Shown: positions 1 to 11,573, counted from the first letter of the stretch. The stretch: DNA of 64,000 nucleotides from Pontibacter sp. G13 (GCF_031851795.1 NZ_CP134696.1:1845001-1909000), one strand, 5' to 3'. Notes: a model not told the origin generated them from the sequence alone. Numbers and translations are program-made.

Positions 1-1107
<1,107 letters not shown>

Positions 1108-1124
1108 TCGTCTCTTGCTTGCCC

Positions 1125-1143
1125 GGCACAGTTAAACTGTGCC
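1125..1143. repeat. Perfect 9-bp palindrome in the 16S-23S spacer
   Basis: GGCACAGTT and AACTGTGCC flank a single central base, just upstream of the 23S 5' end on the minus-strand transcript. In RNA it would form a hairpin of about 7 bp with a small loop. It may be a processing signal or a local spacer fold. Its role is unknown. Confidence 0.6.
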
Positions 1144-1253
1144 GCTGCTGTGCATTCCTCACGCAACATGTCAAATATCTCTGATCCTCCGCATCTTCGC
1201 GCCGGGGCCGGAATGCCCGCGTCGTCCGACGTTCTTCGATACGGTATCTCTTG

Positions 1254-1327
1254 TGGAGAATATCGGATTCGAACCGATGACCCCCTGCTTGCAAAGCAGG
1301 TGCTCTAGCCAACTGAGCTAATCCCCC
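1254..1327 (-). tRNA. tRNA-Ala (anticodon TGC)
   Basis: The minus strand folds as a 74-nt tRNA. The acceptor is GGGGGAT paired with ATTCTCC, with discriminator A at 1254, and the anticodon loop contains TGC. The acceptor carries the G3:U70 wobble pair that identifies alanine tRNAs. The 3' CCA is not encoded, because the CCA-like bases belong to the acceptor and discriminator. It sits in the 16S-23S spacer. Confidence 0.96.
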
Positions 1328-1345
1328 AGCTATTCCCTAAATCTG

Positions 1346-1419
1346 TAGTCTCGCCCGGATTTGAACCGGGGACCTCTACATTATCAGTGTAGCGCTCTAA
1401 CCAACTGAGCTACGAGACT
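1346..1419 (-). tRNA. tRNA-Ile (anticodon GAT)
   Basis: The minus strand gives a 74-nt cloverleaf: acceptor AGTCTCG paired with CGAGACT, D-arm TAGCTCAGTTGGTTAGAGC, anticodon GAT, and T-arm GGTTCAAATCC. It lies between 16S and tRNA-Ala in the usual 16S-Ile-Ala-23S order. CCA is not encoded. Confidence 0.96.
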
Positions 1420-1502
1420 CTATTGGCCGAAGCCACATAGATTTGAATTTCTCGGATGCAGTGTGGACGGTAGGCGTCCACCTTGCCGCTCGCGCGGCTC
1501 CA

Positions 1503-3018
<1,516 letters not shown>

Positions 3019-3421
3019 TTCTTGATTCTTGACTATTGTCAAGGAAAATTTTCTCTGACAGGTGGTTAGAACTGATTTCTCGCGTTCGTTTTACTTACCG
3101 TCCCGATCAATAAATTGACCGGCACTGCATCCTCGAAATGTCAAATAACTCTTTATACTCGGCCCCTTCAAGGGCGTCGTTTGCTTTCCTTTTTCGGAAA
3201 CGCTCGGCAAATGTCGCAGGTTGATTTCTAATTTCCAAATTTGAAGCGATATTTTTTTGAATTTCTTTCAATGAAAGTTAAACCCAAAACAAAAACCACC
3301 AAGACCTAAAAAGTCTTCAAATCTGGATTTTGCGACACTTTTAAAGAACGTTCCCTTTGTTTGGGATGACAAAAGTGCGACGCTTTTGGTATTAATGCAA
3401 GCCCTAACCGATAATTTTTCA
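3019..3421 (-). other. rRNA operon leader and promoter region, no gene
   Basis: About 400 bp lie between 16S and the terminator of the next gene, AT-rich towards 3240-3420. The stretch must hold the rRNA promoter and leader on the minus strand, but I found no clear TAnnTTTG box to anchor it. A 6-bp hairpin (CTTGAC, loop TATT, GTCAAG) at 3028-3043 lies just upstream of 16S and may take part in processing. No coding potential is seen. Confidence 0.5.
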
Positions 3422-3456
3422 ATAAAAAAATCGGACTTCACAGGAAGTCCGATTTA
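3422..3456 (-). terminator. Rho-independent terminator of the nucleotide-sugar dehydrogenase operon
   Basis: A perfect 12-bp stem (AAATCGGACTTC with GAAGTCCGATTT, loop of 4) is followed on the minus strand by a run of seven T. It starts about 20 nt after the stop codon at 3477. Confidence 0.9.
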
Positions 3457-3476
3457 ACTATTTCATTTTCAACCTA

Positions 3477-4871
3477 TCAGTGTTCGAGAACTAATTTGGG
3501 CTTAGGCAAGGCCTCCCCCAACAGCACAATCTTCTCCCTCCCTTCTTCGACATCCTTGGTCATATTGCGGGTATCAACCACACATTTTGCATGCTTGACC
3601 ACAAATGGAATATCGAAATCATCATGATCGGTTACCAAAATCACACAGTCATATTCCGCAAGTGACTCCTCTGTCAAATCTACAGAGTAGAACACTCGAT
3701 TCGCGGCATTATAGGTTGGCGCCCACGGATCAGAGACCTCAATGTTGTGAATGCCCGACTCAATCAACCGAAGGATAATGGCTTCAGATGGAGAATGACG
3801 TAGGTCCTTGACATTTTTCTTGAAGGAGGCCCCCAAAATCAGAATCTTGGCATCTCCCAAAGTCACGGGTTGCTTGGCGATCTCTCGGATAACCAGATTC
3901 ACCACATGATAAGGCATACTCTCATTCACATTCGCAGCCAACGTGATAAACTTCGTCTCAAAGTCATGCTCACGCGCTAGCCAAGAAAGGTAGTATGGAT
4001 CAATTGGAATACAGTGCCCCCCGACACCTGGACCGGGAGTGAATTTCATGTACCCAAAAGGCTTGGTACTGGCGGCCTCTATCACTTCCCAGACATTGAT
4101 CCCCCCCATCCTTTCGCAAAGCAGGGCCATCTCGTTGACAAGGGCGATATTGACAGAACGAAAGATATTTTCAAGCAATTTCTCCAACTCCGCTACCTTG
4201 GGATTATCGACCAAGTATACCTGTTCAATAATTTGGCGATTGGTCCAACCCGCCAAGGTAGAGCTGATAGAATCAATCCCTCCCACTACAATGGGGGTAT
4301 TGCCTGTATGATAAACCTTGTTGCCTGGATCGACACGCTCAGGACTAAATGCTACAAAGAAATCTCCCCCAGCCTTCAAGCCGCTCTTTTCGAGTTCTGG
4401 AATCAGATAATCTTCCGTAGTTCCGGGAAAGGTGGTACTCTTAAGAATCACCAATTGTCCCGGCTTCAATACTCCAGAGATTCCAGCACCAGCAGCCAAA
4501 ATGAATTCCAGATCTGGATCTTTATTGGCGTTGAAAGGGGTAGGAACAGCGATGAAGATTACATCGGCATCTGCCAAGACACTGTAATCGGTGTGTGCAG
4601 TCATCAATCCCGCTGCGACCACATCCGCCACCTCCTCATCCTTGAGATCCTCGATAAAATTTTTCCCTGCATTGAGGGACTCCACTTTCTTTTCAGAAAC
4701 GTCCACCCCTACACACTTGAATCCTTTCTTGCAGAATTCGAGGGCGATGGGCATTCCTACGTATCCCAACCCGATCACACCGATCAGGGCATCTTTCGAT
4801 TGTATTTGATTGGCAAGGTCTTTAGCGTTTCCAGTGAGTTGATCGAGGAGCGCTTCTTGGAATAGCTTCAT
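3477..4871 (-). CDS. Nucleotide-sugar dehydrogenase (UDP-N-acetylglucosamine 6-dehydrogenase / UDP-glucose dehydrogenase superfamily)
   Basis: This cytoplasmic NAD-dependent enzyme oxidises C6 of a UDP-sugar to the uronic acid for surface polysaccharide synthesis. The 464-residue protein has the Rossmann motif GLGYVG at 34-39, the STTFPGTT and FSPERVDPGN blocks near 145-184, and the catalytic cysteine 287 in GGHCIPIDP. The overall pattern fits the WbpA/TviB branch (UDP-HexNAc substrate) better than plain UDP-glucose dehydrogenases, but the substrate cannot be fixed from sequence alone. I chose the ATG at 4871 (MKLFQEAL), since the 14 residues upstream of it look non-native. It is the last gene of the 9762-3477 minus-strand run, 68 nt after the phosphatase gene, and ends at a strong terminator. 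Confidence 0.9.
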   Translation of the reverse strand: MKLFQEALLDQLTGNAKDLANQIQSKDALIGVIGLGYVGMPIALEFCKKGFKCVGVDVSEKKVESLNAGKNFIEDLKDEEVADVVAAGLMTAHTDYSVLADADVIFIAVPTPFNANKDPDLEFILAAGAGISGVLKPGQLVILKSTTFPGTTEDYLIPELEKSGLKAGGDFFVAFSPERVDPGNKVYHTGNTPIVVGGIDSISSTLAGWTNRQIIEQVYLVDNPKVAELEKLLENIFRSVNIALVNEMALLCERMGGINVWEVIEAASTKPFGYMKFTPGPGVGGHCIPIDPYYLSWLAREHDFETKFITLAANVNESMPYHVVNLVIREIAKQPVTLGDAKILILGASFKKNVKDLRHSPSEAIILRLIESGIHNIEVSDPWAPTYNAANRVFYSVDLTEESLAEYDCVILVTDHDDFDIPFVVKHAKCVVDTRNMTKDVEEGREKIVLLGEALPKPKLVLEH

Positions 4872-4939
4872 GTTGAAATAGGTTGAGATCTTATGAGACC
4901 TTAAAATTACCAAGCCTCAGAGCAGATAAATTTCGATTT

Positions 4940-6163
4940 TCACAAAAATTTTACACACATGATCGTGATATCATCGGCAGAGGGAGCTGATCCCCGAAAT
5001 GCCTCCAAATCCTCAATCATGGTGTGATACAATTCCTTCGCAGATTGTTGCCAGCTTTTGCCAACCATCGATTCGATTCGGTCCTCTCCATACATTTCGT
5101 CTGAAGCATTGGCCTGCTCAAGCAATCCATCGGTATACAAAAACAGCAAATCACCCTTCTGAAACGGCACGGTAGCCTGATCTATTTCGAGTGATTCGAA
5201 AACTCCCAAAATAGGACTTCCCACTTGCAATTCCTCCAAGCCTTTCTCCGAAACCAACAACGGGTGATTATGCCCTGCATTGGTGTAGGTTAGTGAATAC
5301 TTGGAAGAATCTATCCTTGCCAGAAATAGCGTAACGAACTTTTCGCCACCCGTAATCTGGAAAAGTATCTTATTTAGTTCACGGACGATATCCTTGGGCT
5401 CCTCCCAAAGCGTACATAGTGTCCGGAGATTTGCCTGCAGATTGGACATCAGCAGAGCAGCGCTAATCCCCTTACCGGCCACATCGGCGATACAGATAAA
5501 GGTTGTCCCCTTACCGCGCTTGACAATATCATAGAAATCACCTCCGACTCCCCGATGAGGCTCATTGAAGCCAAACACGTCAATTTCGCGAAATCTTTGG
5601 AAGTCTGATATCAGCAACTGCTGCTGGATGGTACTCGCCACTTCCAGATCCCGCTTGATCACTTCCTGCTCTAGCTTCTCTTCGAAGAGAGCCTGATTTC
5701 GAATTGCAACCGCCAGCACATTACCCAAAGTCTCGATAAAAATGAGGTCGTTTTGCGCCTCCATTTCCGAGTCGGCAAATTCAGCGATGACAAAATAGGC
5801 AGTCTCGTCTTCCTTAAGCTTCAGAGGCATGACATATTCTGCGCCGATCTGCTGAAGCAAAGTCTGGCCATTCCCCACCTTATGGAGTTCTTTGACGGCT
5901 CTCACTTCATCCAGTAAGCCTTCAGAGGCGTTGGGGAATCCAATATCAATGCCAAGCTCCCAATTTCCTTTCCATTCATAGAAAAAAAGGATCTTCTTGA
6001 CCCCTAGCTGTGCTAGCATCACATTACGCGCAATCATGCACATTTGGGAGACCTTCAGGTCCTGTAAATTGATGGATCTCAGCACATCCAATAGCGATTC
6101 TGCTTCTAGCCTTTTGAGCTGAAGCAGTTTCATGGGATCGGTAGTGTTGTAGACATTATCCAT
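4940..6163 (-). CDS. SpoIIE/RsbU-type PP2C protein serine phosphatase with N-terminal sensory region
   Basis: A 407-residue soluble protein. Residues 1-155 resemble a GAF-like sensory domain. A helical linker at 158-185 contains the ASTIQQQLL signature common before this catalytic domain. The PP2C/SpoIIE domain runs from about 195 to 407, with metal-binding GGDFYD (207-212), ADVAGKG (226-232), a YTNAGHNHP block, LFLYTDGL and a C-terminal ADD motif. Such enzymes dephosphorylate anti-sigma-factor antagonists or similar regulators. No partner kinase or STAS gene lies nearby, so the target is unknown. It sits 9 nt downstream of the permease gene, so the two are probably cotranscribed. Confidence 0.88.
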   Translation of the reverse strand: MDNVYNTTDPMKLLQLKRLEAESLLDVLRSINLQDLKVSQMCMIARNVMLAQLGVKKILFFYEWKGNWELGIDIGFPNASEGLLDEVRAVKELHKVGNGQTLLQQIGAEYVMPLKLKEDETAYFVIAEFADSEMEAQNDLIFIETLGNVLAVAIRNQALFEEKLEQEVIKRDLEVASTIQQQLLISDFQRFREIDVFGFNEPHRGVGGDFYDIVKRGKGTTFICIADVAGKGISAALLMSNLQANLRTLCTLWEEPKDIVRELNKILFQITGGEKFVTLFLARIDSSKYSLTYTNAGHNHPLLVSEKGLEELQVGSPILGVFESLEIDQATVPFQKGDLLFLYTDGLLEQANASDEMYGEDRIESMVGKSWQQSAKELYHTMIEDLEAFRGSAPSADDITIMCVKFL

Positions 6164-6172
6164 TGCCCGCTA

Positions 6173-7270
6173 TCATTTCATCTTCACGTCCCAAGCATCT
6201 CGGAGCCCAATTCCAATCAGATTGATAGACACAATCAGGAGAATCAGGGCAATTCCAGGGAAAAACGCTAGCCATTTTCCATGCTCAAAGACAATGTAGG
6301 TATAACCTTCATAAATCATTCGTCCCCATGATGGAATAGGCACTTCTACGCCAATGCCCAAAAAGGACAACCCCGACTCAATCAGCACAGCAGCACCGAA
6401 ATTGGCCACTGCAACGACGATAATCGGATTGATCACATTAGGCAAAATGTGCCTAAACATGATTCTGGGGTGAGAAAATCCCATAGATCTGGCGGCCTCC
6501 GAAAAGGTCATTTCCCTCACACTCATCATTTGCCCACGTACCAAACGAGCCACCTCAACCCACATGGATATACCAATGGCTACGAATAGTTGCCAAAATC
6601 CCTTGCCGAGCCAAAAAGTAATAGCCAAAGCCATCAACAAAGTGGGAATTGACCACATGACGGATACTAGCCACATGATGGACTGATCTACCCAGCCCCC
6701 AAAGTATCCGGCCAATGTTCCCAACAAAACGCCTACGACAAGCGATATCAAAACCGCCAACAAGCCCACAGACAGGCTGACTCGGGTTCCCAACAGAATT
6801 CGGCTCAATAGATCTCGACCATAAGGATCGGTACCCAACCAATAATGTCGTTTCTCCACGAATCCGTCCATGAATGTAGTTCTCGCGGGAGCTTCCACCA
6901 GGCCAAAATCAGAAAGCCTAAGGCTATCTTTCACCCCACTAAGTCTGGTGAAACTTACAAAAGCCTGTGTCAATTGTACCGATTGCGTGTCCTGAAGGGC
7001 AAAAGGAATGCCCGGATGGGAATTTCCTCGCAACCAACTGACGGGACCGGAATCTGGAATTCCCGAGGGCTGGATCAACAGCCAAGCCTCTGCGCCGGGA
7101 GGTTGTTTGGCGAGTTCCAGCACCTGCAAATTGGCGTGGGTGGAATTGTCCGGCGATAGCACATAGCCAAACAATGCGACAAACAGGCACAAGATGACAT
7201 AGCCCAACCCCAGCACTGCCGGGATATGCCTGAAAAATTTCTCCTTGGCTAATTGATTAGGGCTACTCAT
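6173..7270 (-). CDS. ABC transporter permease, DppC/OppC family
   Basis: An inner-membrane permease of the peptide/nickel importer type, 365 residues from the ATG at 7270. TM1 (about residues 15-40) is followed by an unusually long periplasmic insert of roughly 110 residues. The five-helix BPD_transp_1 domain comes next, with the GTDPYGRDLLSR block typical of DppC and the EAA loop (EAARSMGFSHPRIMFRHILP) that contacts the ATPase. The partner permease DppB, the ATPases and a binding protein are absent from the window, which is odd for an importer. It lies 39 nt after a small gene and 9 nt before the phosphatase gene. Confidence 0.88.
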   Translation of the reverse strand: MSSPNQLAKEKFFRHIPAVLGLGYVILCLFVALFGYVLSPDNSTHANLQVLELAKQPPGAEAWLLIQPSGIPDSGPVSWLRGNSHPGIPFALQDTQSVQLTQAFVSFTRLSGVKDSLRLSDFGLVEAPARTTFMDGFVEKRHYWLGTDPYGRDLLSRILLGTRVSLSVGLLAVLISLVVGVLLGTLAGYFGGWVDQSIMWLVSVMWSIPTLLMALAITFWLGKGFWQLFVAIGISMWVEVARLVRGQMMSVREMTFSEAARSMGFSHPRIMFRHILPNVINPIIVVAVANFGAAVLIESGLSFLGIGVEVPIPSWGRMIYEGYTYIVFEHGKWLAFFPGIALILLIVSINLIGIGLRDAWDVKMK

Positions 7271-7309
7271 CTGATTTCTGCGATGCAAAGTTTGGAAGTC
7301 GGGCGTGGA

Positions 7310-7585
7310 TTAACCCTGACCGTTGTGTAGCATAAGTCCTTGCTTGGTCGCGAGGAAATGGTACTGGTTGAGGTTGTCTGTGTCGAAGATGCTGCTACGG
7401 ACATAATCCTGTACAGAATCATCGAAGCTCATGACTTGAACCAGTCCTTTGTCGATGAGTGTGCGGAGCTCATCCACCACATGTGGGATAGGCTCTCCGG
7501 CCTCTTCCACTACATGATCGAATGATTCCACAAAATATAGGGAATCCAGTATTTGAAACTGGAGATCATTCAATTGAAAACTCAT
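7310..7585 (-). CDS. Small acidic protein of unknown function
   Basis: 91 residues, acidic, with no signal peptide or membrane segment. The N-terminal part (ILDSLYFVESFDHVVEEAG...VVDELRTLIDKGLV) has the helix pattern of a small winged-helix fold, but no family is recognised. Its ATG overlaps the stop of the upstream glycosyltransferase gene by 4 nt (ATGA), implying translational coupling and supporting it as a real gene. Confidence 0.7.
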   Translation of the reverse strand: MSFQLNDLQFQILDSLYFVESFDHVVEEAGEPIPHVVDELRTLIDKGLVQVMSFDDSVQDYVRSSIFDTDNLNQYHFLATKQGLMLHNGQG

Positions 7586-8712
7586 TGCACCTTTCTTCCT
7601 TTCCAGTAGTAACTCTTCGAAAAATTCCCCGCAATCCCAATCCAGATCACATAGGGAACATAGACTAGCTGCAACAAGGCAAAATGGCGCAGCAGGTGCA
7701 ATTTATGAAAAAATTTCGCGGACTGATACATTAGGGCATAATCAGCCAATCCCTTTACCAAGGCAATTCCAGCTGTCCAAACCCACGCTTGGGGCCACCA
7801 AAAGCCCAATAGGAAACCAATGGGAAAACTCCAAAAGCCCAGATAGGACAACATCTGAATGCGATTCACTTTGCGATCTACATAATGCCGGGCCTTGCTT
7901 ACCCACCTGATCCGCTGGCGCTTCAATCCTTCCCAAGAGTCAAGTGCCCCCGTGCGGACAATGGCCTTGCGATGCCGAGCATATCGAATTTCATATTTCC
8001 CCAAGCGATGAATCTTTTGGAGCAGCAACTCATCATCCCCAGAAGCTACATGATCAATTCCTTCAAAGCCATTTACTTCCTTGAAAACCGACTTGCGATA
8101 TCCCAAATTGGCCCCATTGCACATATTGGGCTTACCGGCTGCCATGGAACCACCAGCAATCGCAGTCAAGCCTATCAACTCCAAGGCCTGAAGGATCTCG
8201 AACATCCGATACTCATAGGTCAACTGAACAGGTCCGGCAACGAAGGCAGTATTAGCGCCGAAATAGGCCACCATACTCCTTACCCAACTGGGGCCCATTA
8301 CACAATCCGCATCTGTTTGCAGAATGATTTCCCCATTAGCAAAGCTGATCCCTCTGGTAATCGCATTCTTTTTAGAAGACCTCCCCTCCTCTGGGAGAAT
8401 TTGAATCAACCGGAGATTGGGATGCTTGGTGGACATGAGCTTGGCAATTCCGGAAGTGGCATCTTCTGATTGATCATCCACCACCAGAATTTCAAGTCGA
8501 TCGCTGGGATAGTTTTGATTGACGACCGCATTCAGCAAAGTCGGCAATCTGCGCTCTTCATTTCGAGCCGGAATAATAACCGATACTTTGGGTAGCCACT
8601 CATCGGAACGAAGGGTCTCGGCAGGGATTTTGGCAAAGAAATAGGCATTTCGCCAGATAAACGCCGAATAAATCAGCATGCAAATTCCCGGAATCGCGAT
8701 CAACCATCCCAT
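7582..8712 (-). CDS. Membrane glycosyltransferase, family GT2
   Basis: A processive-type GT2 enzyme of 376 residues. TM1 covers about 3-22. The GT-A domain follows with SVIIPARNEE (44-53), VVDDQSEDA (78-86), the DxD motif in TDADC (133-137), the acceptor-side GDDELL (225-230) and the QRIRW motif (266-270). Two or three C-terminal TM helices come after that. It probably transfers sugars from a nucleotide-sugar donor to a lipid carrier or polymer at the inner membrane. It is coupled to its neighbours, with 3 nt after the flippase-like gene and a 4-nt overlap with the small gene that follows. Donor and product are unknown. Confidence 0.87.
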   Translation of the reverse strand: MGWLIAIPGICMLIYSAFIWRNAYFFAKIPAETLRSDEWLPKVSVIIPARNEERRLPTLLNAVVNQNYPSDRLEILVVDDQSEDATSGIAKLMSTKHPNLRLIQILPEEGRSSKKNAITRGISFANGEIILQTDADCVMGPSWVRSMVAYFGANTAFVAGPVQLTYEYRMFEILQALELIGLTAIAGGSMAAGKPNMCNGANLGYRKSVFKEVNGFEGIDHVASGDDELLLQKIHRLGKYEIRYARHRKAIVRTGALDSWEGLKRQRIRWVSKARHYVDRKVNRIQMLSYLGFWSFPIGFLLGFWWPQAWVWTAGIALVKGLADYALMYQSAKFFHKLHLLRHFALLQLVYVPYVIWIGIAGNFSKSYYWKGRKVQ

Positions 8713-8715
8713 ACC

Positions 8716-9762
8716 CTACTCTGATTCTGATTTTCGAAGTGATTGAATAGGTTTGACAAACAAGAGACCGATGGCAGAGGGCAACATCATATTGATGACG
8801 TAGAGAATAAATGTACTGGAGAAGGCGACAAATGGAGAAACAAAGAACCCACCCATAATGGTCAGCGCAACTGACTCCCGAATCCCCAATTCACTCAAGG
8901 CAATGGCAGGAGAGGTCGATTTGAACAGGAACACCAGACCAATCATGGTATAAGCCGCCAGCGGCGTTCCATCAAATCCAAAACCGACCATCAAGAGATA
9001 GTACTGGAAAGAGAATACCACGTAGCGGGCAAATGCCAGGACGATAACCTTCAAGGAAATACGGCTTGGCAATGCCTGAATCGCCCTGATCATCTTGTAC
9101 ACCATTCCGCCCTTTCGGACTTGGGGCTTCATCCAGAAGCCGATCCAATGATTGGCACCCAGAAATGCTGTCAACATGATCAAGGTAATTCCCCAAAGTG
9201 CCAGGCGACCTATTTGGACAAATCCCGGGGGAAAATCGGCAATTTCATATACATGTTGGGGATATACAGCGAGGAGGACTTCGAAGGCTAGGCATCCCAC
9301 TACCAAGGTGATGATAAGCTGGGATACTCGCATTAAGAAGGTATAGCAAACAGCTTCCCATCTCCAGCCAGGAGGGAGGTGCATGACTCTTCCGGCATAT
9401 TCCCCTAATCTGCTAGGCGTAAAAATTCCTGCGGAAATTCCAGAGAATATGGCTTTGTAGGCAGTTTGGATGGAGGTTTGGGGATAAAAGATCCTTACAG
9501 CCATCAGCCACTTCATGGATTCAAAGCCGAGATTGAGGACCATAAGGGCCAAAGCGATTCCTACAAAAATAGCCGCCTGAGCATCCAACGCCTCGTAGCT
9601 CTGGACCATCAGGTGTCGTTCGCCCCAAAGTCGCCATGCGATATATCCCAAGGCTCCTCCAGAAACGATTCCTCTGAATGCCCACACCAACCACTTGTTG
9701 GGCTTTCCGATCTCCGCCGTCGGGAAGATTTTTTTATAGAGAATTGTGAGATCCCAATGCAT
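8716..9762 (-). CDS. Flippase-like membrane protein (MprF/AglD transmembrane family, UPF0104)
   Basis: 348 residues with about eight hydrophobic helices, matching the lysylphosphatidylglycerol-synthase transmembrane family. Signature stretches are SGISAGIFTPSRLGEYAGR (near 129-147) and the late IALSELGIRES block. Members flip lipid-linked substrates or lipids. There is no aminoacyl-transfer domain, so it is not a full MprF. As first gene of the run to 3477 and next to a GT2 enzyme, a role in moving a glycolipid is likely, though this is inference. Confidence 0.8.
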   Translation of the reverse strand: MHWDLTILYKKIFPTAEIGKPNKWLVWAFRGIVSGGALGYIAWRLWGERHLMVQSYEALDAQAAIFVGIALALMVLNLGFESMKWLMAVRIFYPQTSIQTAYKAIFSGISAGIFTPSRLGEYAGRVMHLPPGWRWEAVCYTFLMRVSQLIITLVVGCLAFEVLLAVYPQHVYEIADFPPGFVQIGRLALWGITLIMLTAFLGANHWIGFWMKPQVRKGGMVYKMIRAIQALPSRISLKVIVLAFARYVVFSFQYYLLMVGFGFDGTPLAAYTMIGLVFLFKSTSPAIALSELGIRESVALTIMGGFFVSPFVAFSSTFILYVINMMLPSAIGLLFVKPIQSLRKSESE

Positions 9763-9904
9763 AACCTGATTCCAAAACTAATGGAAGTCTCTGTCTGATA
9801 AAAGTCCTCCTTACGCCATTCGTTACTTCCGAAGAATTCGACGATTCATCCAATCATTCATTTCCCAAACAACCAATCATCGAAATTCCCGCCAAAACTC
9901 CTCG

Positions 9905-9912
9905 TATATTTG
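9905..9912 (+). promoter_or_regulatory. -7 promoter box (TATATTTG) of ruvC
   Basis: It matches the Bacteroidota -7 consensus TAnnTTTG exactly and ends 15 nt before the ATG of ruvC. The TTG that could serve as an earlier start lies inside this box, which argues for the ATG at 9928. No good -33 TTTG is seen. Confidence 0.6.
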
Positions 9913-9927
9913 TACAAACGCCAAAAC

Positions 9928-10548
9928 ATGCCCCAAGAACTCCCCAGCATACATCATCGTGTCATCATCGGGATAGATCCCGGAACCACAGTCACCGGCT
10001 ATGGGATCATCAGTTGTGAGGGGAAGCGGATGGAATTATTGGCATGTGGAGCTATTCAATTGGGCAAGTCGGGCGACCCTCATCCAGAGCGATTGAGCAA
10101 AATCTTCCGGAGAGTTCAGGGACTTGTCCGAGAATTCAAGGCCACAGAAATGGCCCTAGAAGCCCCATTCTTCGGAAAGAATCCGCAATCCATGCTCAAG
10201 CTAGGCCGAGCACAGGGAGTAGCAATGGCTGCAGGATTGTCTGAGGGATTGGAGATTTTCGAATATGCTCCAAGAAAGGTAAAAATGGCTGTCACGGGCA
10301 ATGGATCTGCCAGTAAAGACATGGTGGCAGGCATGCTCCGGACTTTGCTCAAATTTGAGGAAACCCCTAAGTTTTTGGATGCCACAGATGGATTGGCAGT
10401 GGCCGTTTGCCACTTTTTCCAAGGACGCGCTACTCAGACTGGTCCCAAAGCCAATAATTGGCAGGCATTCCTCAAACAGAATCCGGATCGCGTCAAGCGA
10501 CGTCCAACCCCCAAGCGGAATCCACCTTCCAAGGACTCGCTTACCTAG
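9928..10548 (+). CDS. ruvC: Crossover junction endodeoxyribonuclease RuvC
   Basis: RuvC resolves Holliday junctions together with RuvAB. The 206-residue protein carries the RNase H-like acidic site: D17 in GIDPGTT, E78 in LEAPFFGKNP, and D151 and D154 in DATDGLAVAVCH. The C-terminus after about 168 is a basic tail (KRRPTPKRNPPSK), longer than in E. coli. The start is the ATG at 9928, because an upstream TTG falls in the promoter box. Its 3' end overlaps the stop of the convergent HIT gene by 4 nt. Confidence 0.95.
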   Translation: MPQELPSIHHRVIIGIDPGTTVTGYGIISCEGKRMELLACGAIQLGKSGDPHPERLSKIFRRVQGLVREFKATEMALEAPFFGKNPQSMLKLGRAQGVAMAAGLSEGLEIFEYAPRKVKMAVTGNGSASKDMVAGMLRTLLKFEETPKFLDATDGLAVAVCHFFQGRATQTGPKANNWQAFLKQNPDRVKRRPTPKRNPPSKDSLT

Positions 10549-10940
10549 GCGAGATTACGCTGGATTTCAGCAGCCAATTCCTTCATCTCATTTTCGGGAA
10601 TCGACACAGGCGGCTTGGCGAAGCTAAGATCTCCCACTTCGTTGATCGGGACCAGATGAAGATGCGCGTGTGGGACTTCTAGGCCCACCACAGCTGTTCC
10701 GATTCGCTTACAAGGCACCGTCTTTTCGATCGCAGAAGCAACTTCTTTGGCAAACACATGCAATCCAATATAAATCGGCTCGGGTAGGTCGAAGATATAA
10801 TCGACTTCCAGTTTTGGGATCACGAGCGTATGGCCTTTGGCGAGGGGCCTGATATCAAGAAATGCAAGGAAATCATCGGTTTCGGCAACCTTGTAGCAAG
10901 GAATTTCCCCTTTGACAATCTTGGTAAAGATGGAAGCCAT
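10545..10940 (-). CDS. HIT-family nucleotide hydrolase (HinT-like)
   Basis: 131 residues covering the whole histidine-triad fold. The H-x-H-x-H motif is PHAHLHLVP (H91, H93, H95) and the N-terminal SIFTKIVKGEIPCYKV signature is typical. HinT enzymes hydrolyse phosphoramidates such as AMP-lysine; the physiological substrate is unclear. It lies 126 nt downstream of greA with a terminator between them, so it is probably a separate transcript. It converges with ruvC. Confidence 0.93.
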   Translation of the reverse strand: MASIFTKIVKGEIPCYKVAETDDFLAFLDIRPLAKGHTLVIPKLEVDYIFDLPEPIYIGLHVFAKEVASAIEKTVPCKRIGTAVVGLEVPHAHLHLVPINEVGDLSFAKPPVSIPENEMKELAAEIQRNLA

Positions 10941-11011
10941 GTATAGCTAAAATTGAGGTGTTGATGTAGCGAATGAAGCTCAAGTATACCGAAGCGGAAA
11001 CTAGATAGCCT

Positions 11012-11042
11012 CAAAAAAAATGTCCGCCACGAGGGCGGACAT
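11012..11042 (-). terminator. Rho-independent terminator of greA
   Basis: A 9-bp GC-rich stem (ATGTCCGCC with GGCGGACAT, loop ACGAG) is followed on the minus strand by eight T. It starts 24 nt after the greA stop. Confidence 0.92.
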
Positions 11043-11066
11043 AAAGTTAGCATTTTTTTGTGCGAA

Positions 11067-11543
11067 TTATCCTCTGGAGATATCGAGAAGCTCAAATTCC
11101 ATTTTTCCGGCAGGCACATCGATACTGATCACATCTCCAATAGACTTGCCGAGGACGGCTTTACCGACTGGAGATTTGACGGAAATCTTGTTTTCCTTGA
11201 TGTTTGCCTCTTCTTCTGCGACCAAGGTGTATTTGAACTCCTTGTTCATCTTAAGATTCTTCAGCGTAACAGTAGAGAGGATATAGGCTTTGGAGAGGTC
11301 GATTTCGCTCTCATCAATCACCCGGGAATTAGCCAAGGTAGTCTCCATTTTAGAGATTTTCATTTCTAGCAGACCTTGAGCATCCTTCGCAGCATCATAC
11401 TCGGCATTCTCACTCAAGTCTCCCATTTCACGAGCTTTCTGGATTTGGGAAGCAATTTCGCTTCTTCCTTTGGTCTTCAGGTGGTTTAGCTCGTCAAGAA
11501 GTTTTTCATACCCTTCCTTGGTCAAATAAGTCACATCACTCAT
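11067..11543 (-). CDS. greA: Transcription elongation factor GreA
   Basis: GreA rescues backtracked RNA polymerase by stimulating transcript cleavage. The protein has the usual 158 residues: an N-terminal antiparallel coiled coil (1-75) with the acidic tip in AREMGDLSENAEYDAAK, and a C-terminal FKBP-like domain ending in SPVGKAVLGKSIGD...FELLDI. The gene is monocistronic, with its own terminator at 11012-11042. Confidence 0.96.
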   Translation of the reverse strand: MSDVTYLTKEGYEKLLDELNHLKTKGRSEIASQIQKAREMGDLSENAEYDAAKDAQGLLEMKISKMETTLANSRVIDESEIDLSKAYILSTVTLKNLKMNKEFKYTLVAEEEANIKENKISVKSPVGKAVLGKSIGDVISIDVPAGKMEFELLDISRG

Positions 11544-11573
11544 AGCAACAAATGTTTACTTCAGAACCAACAT

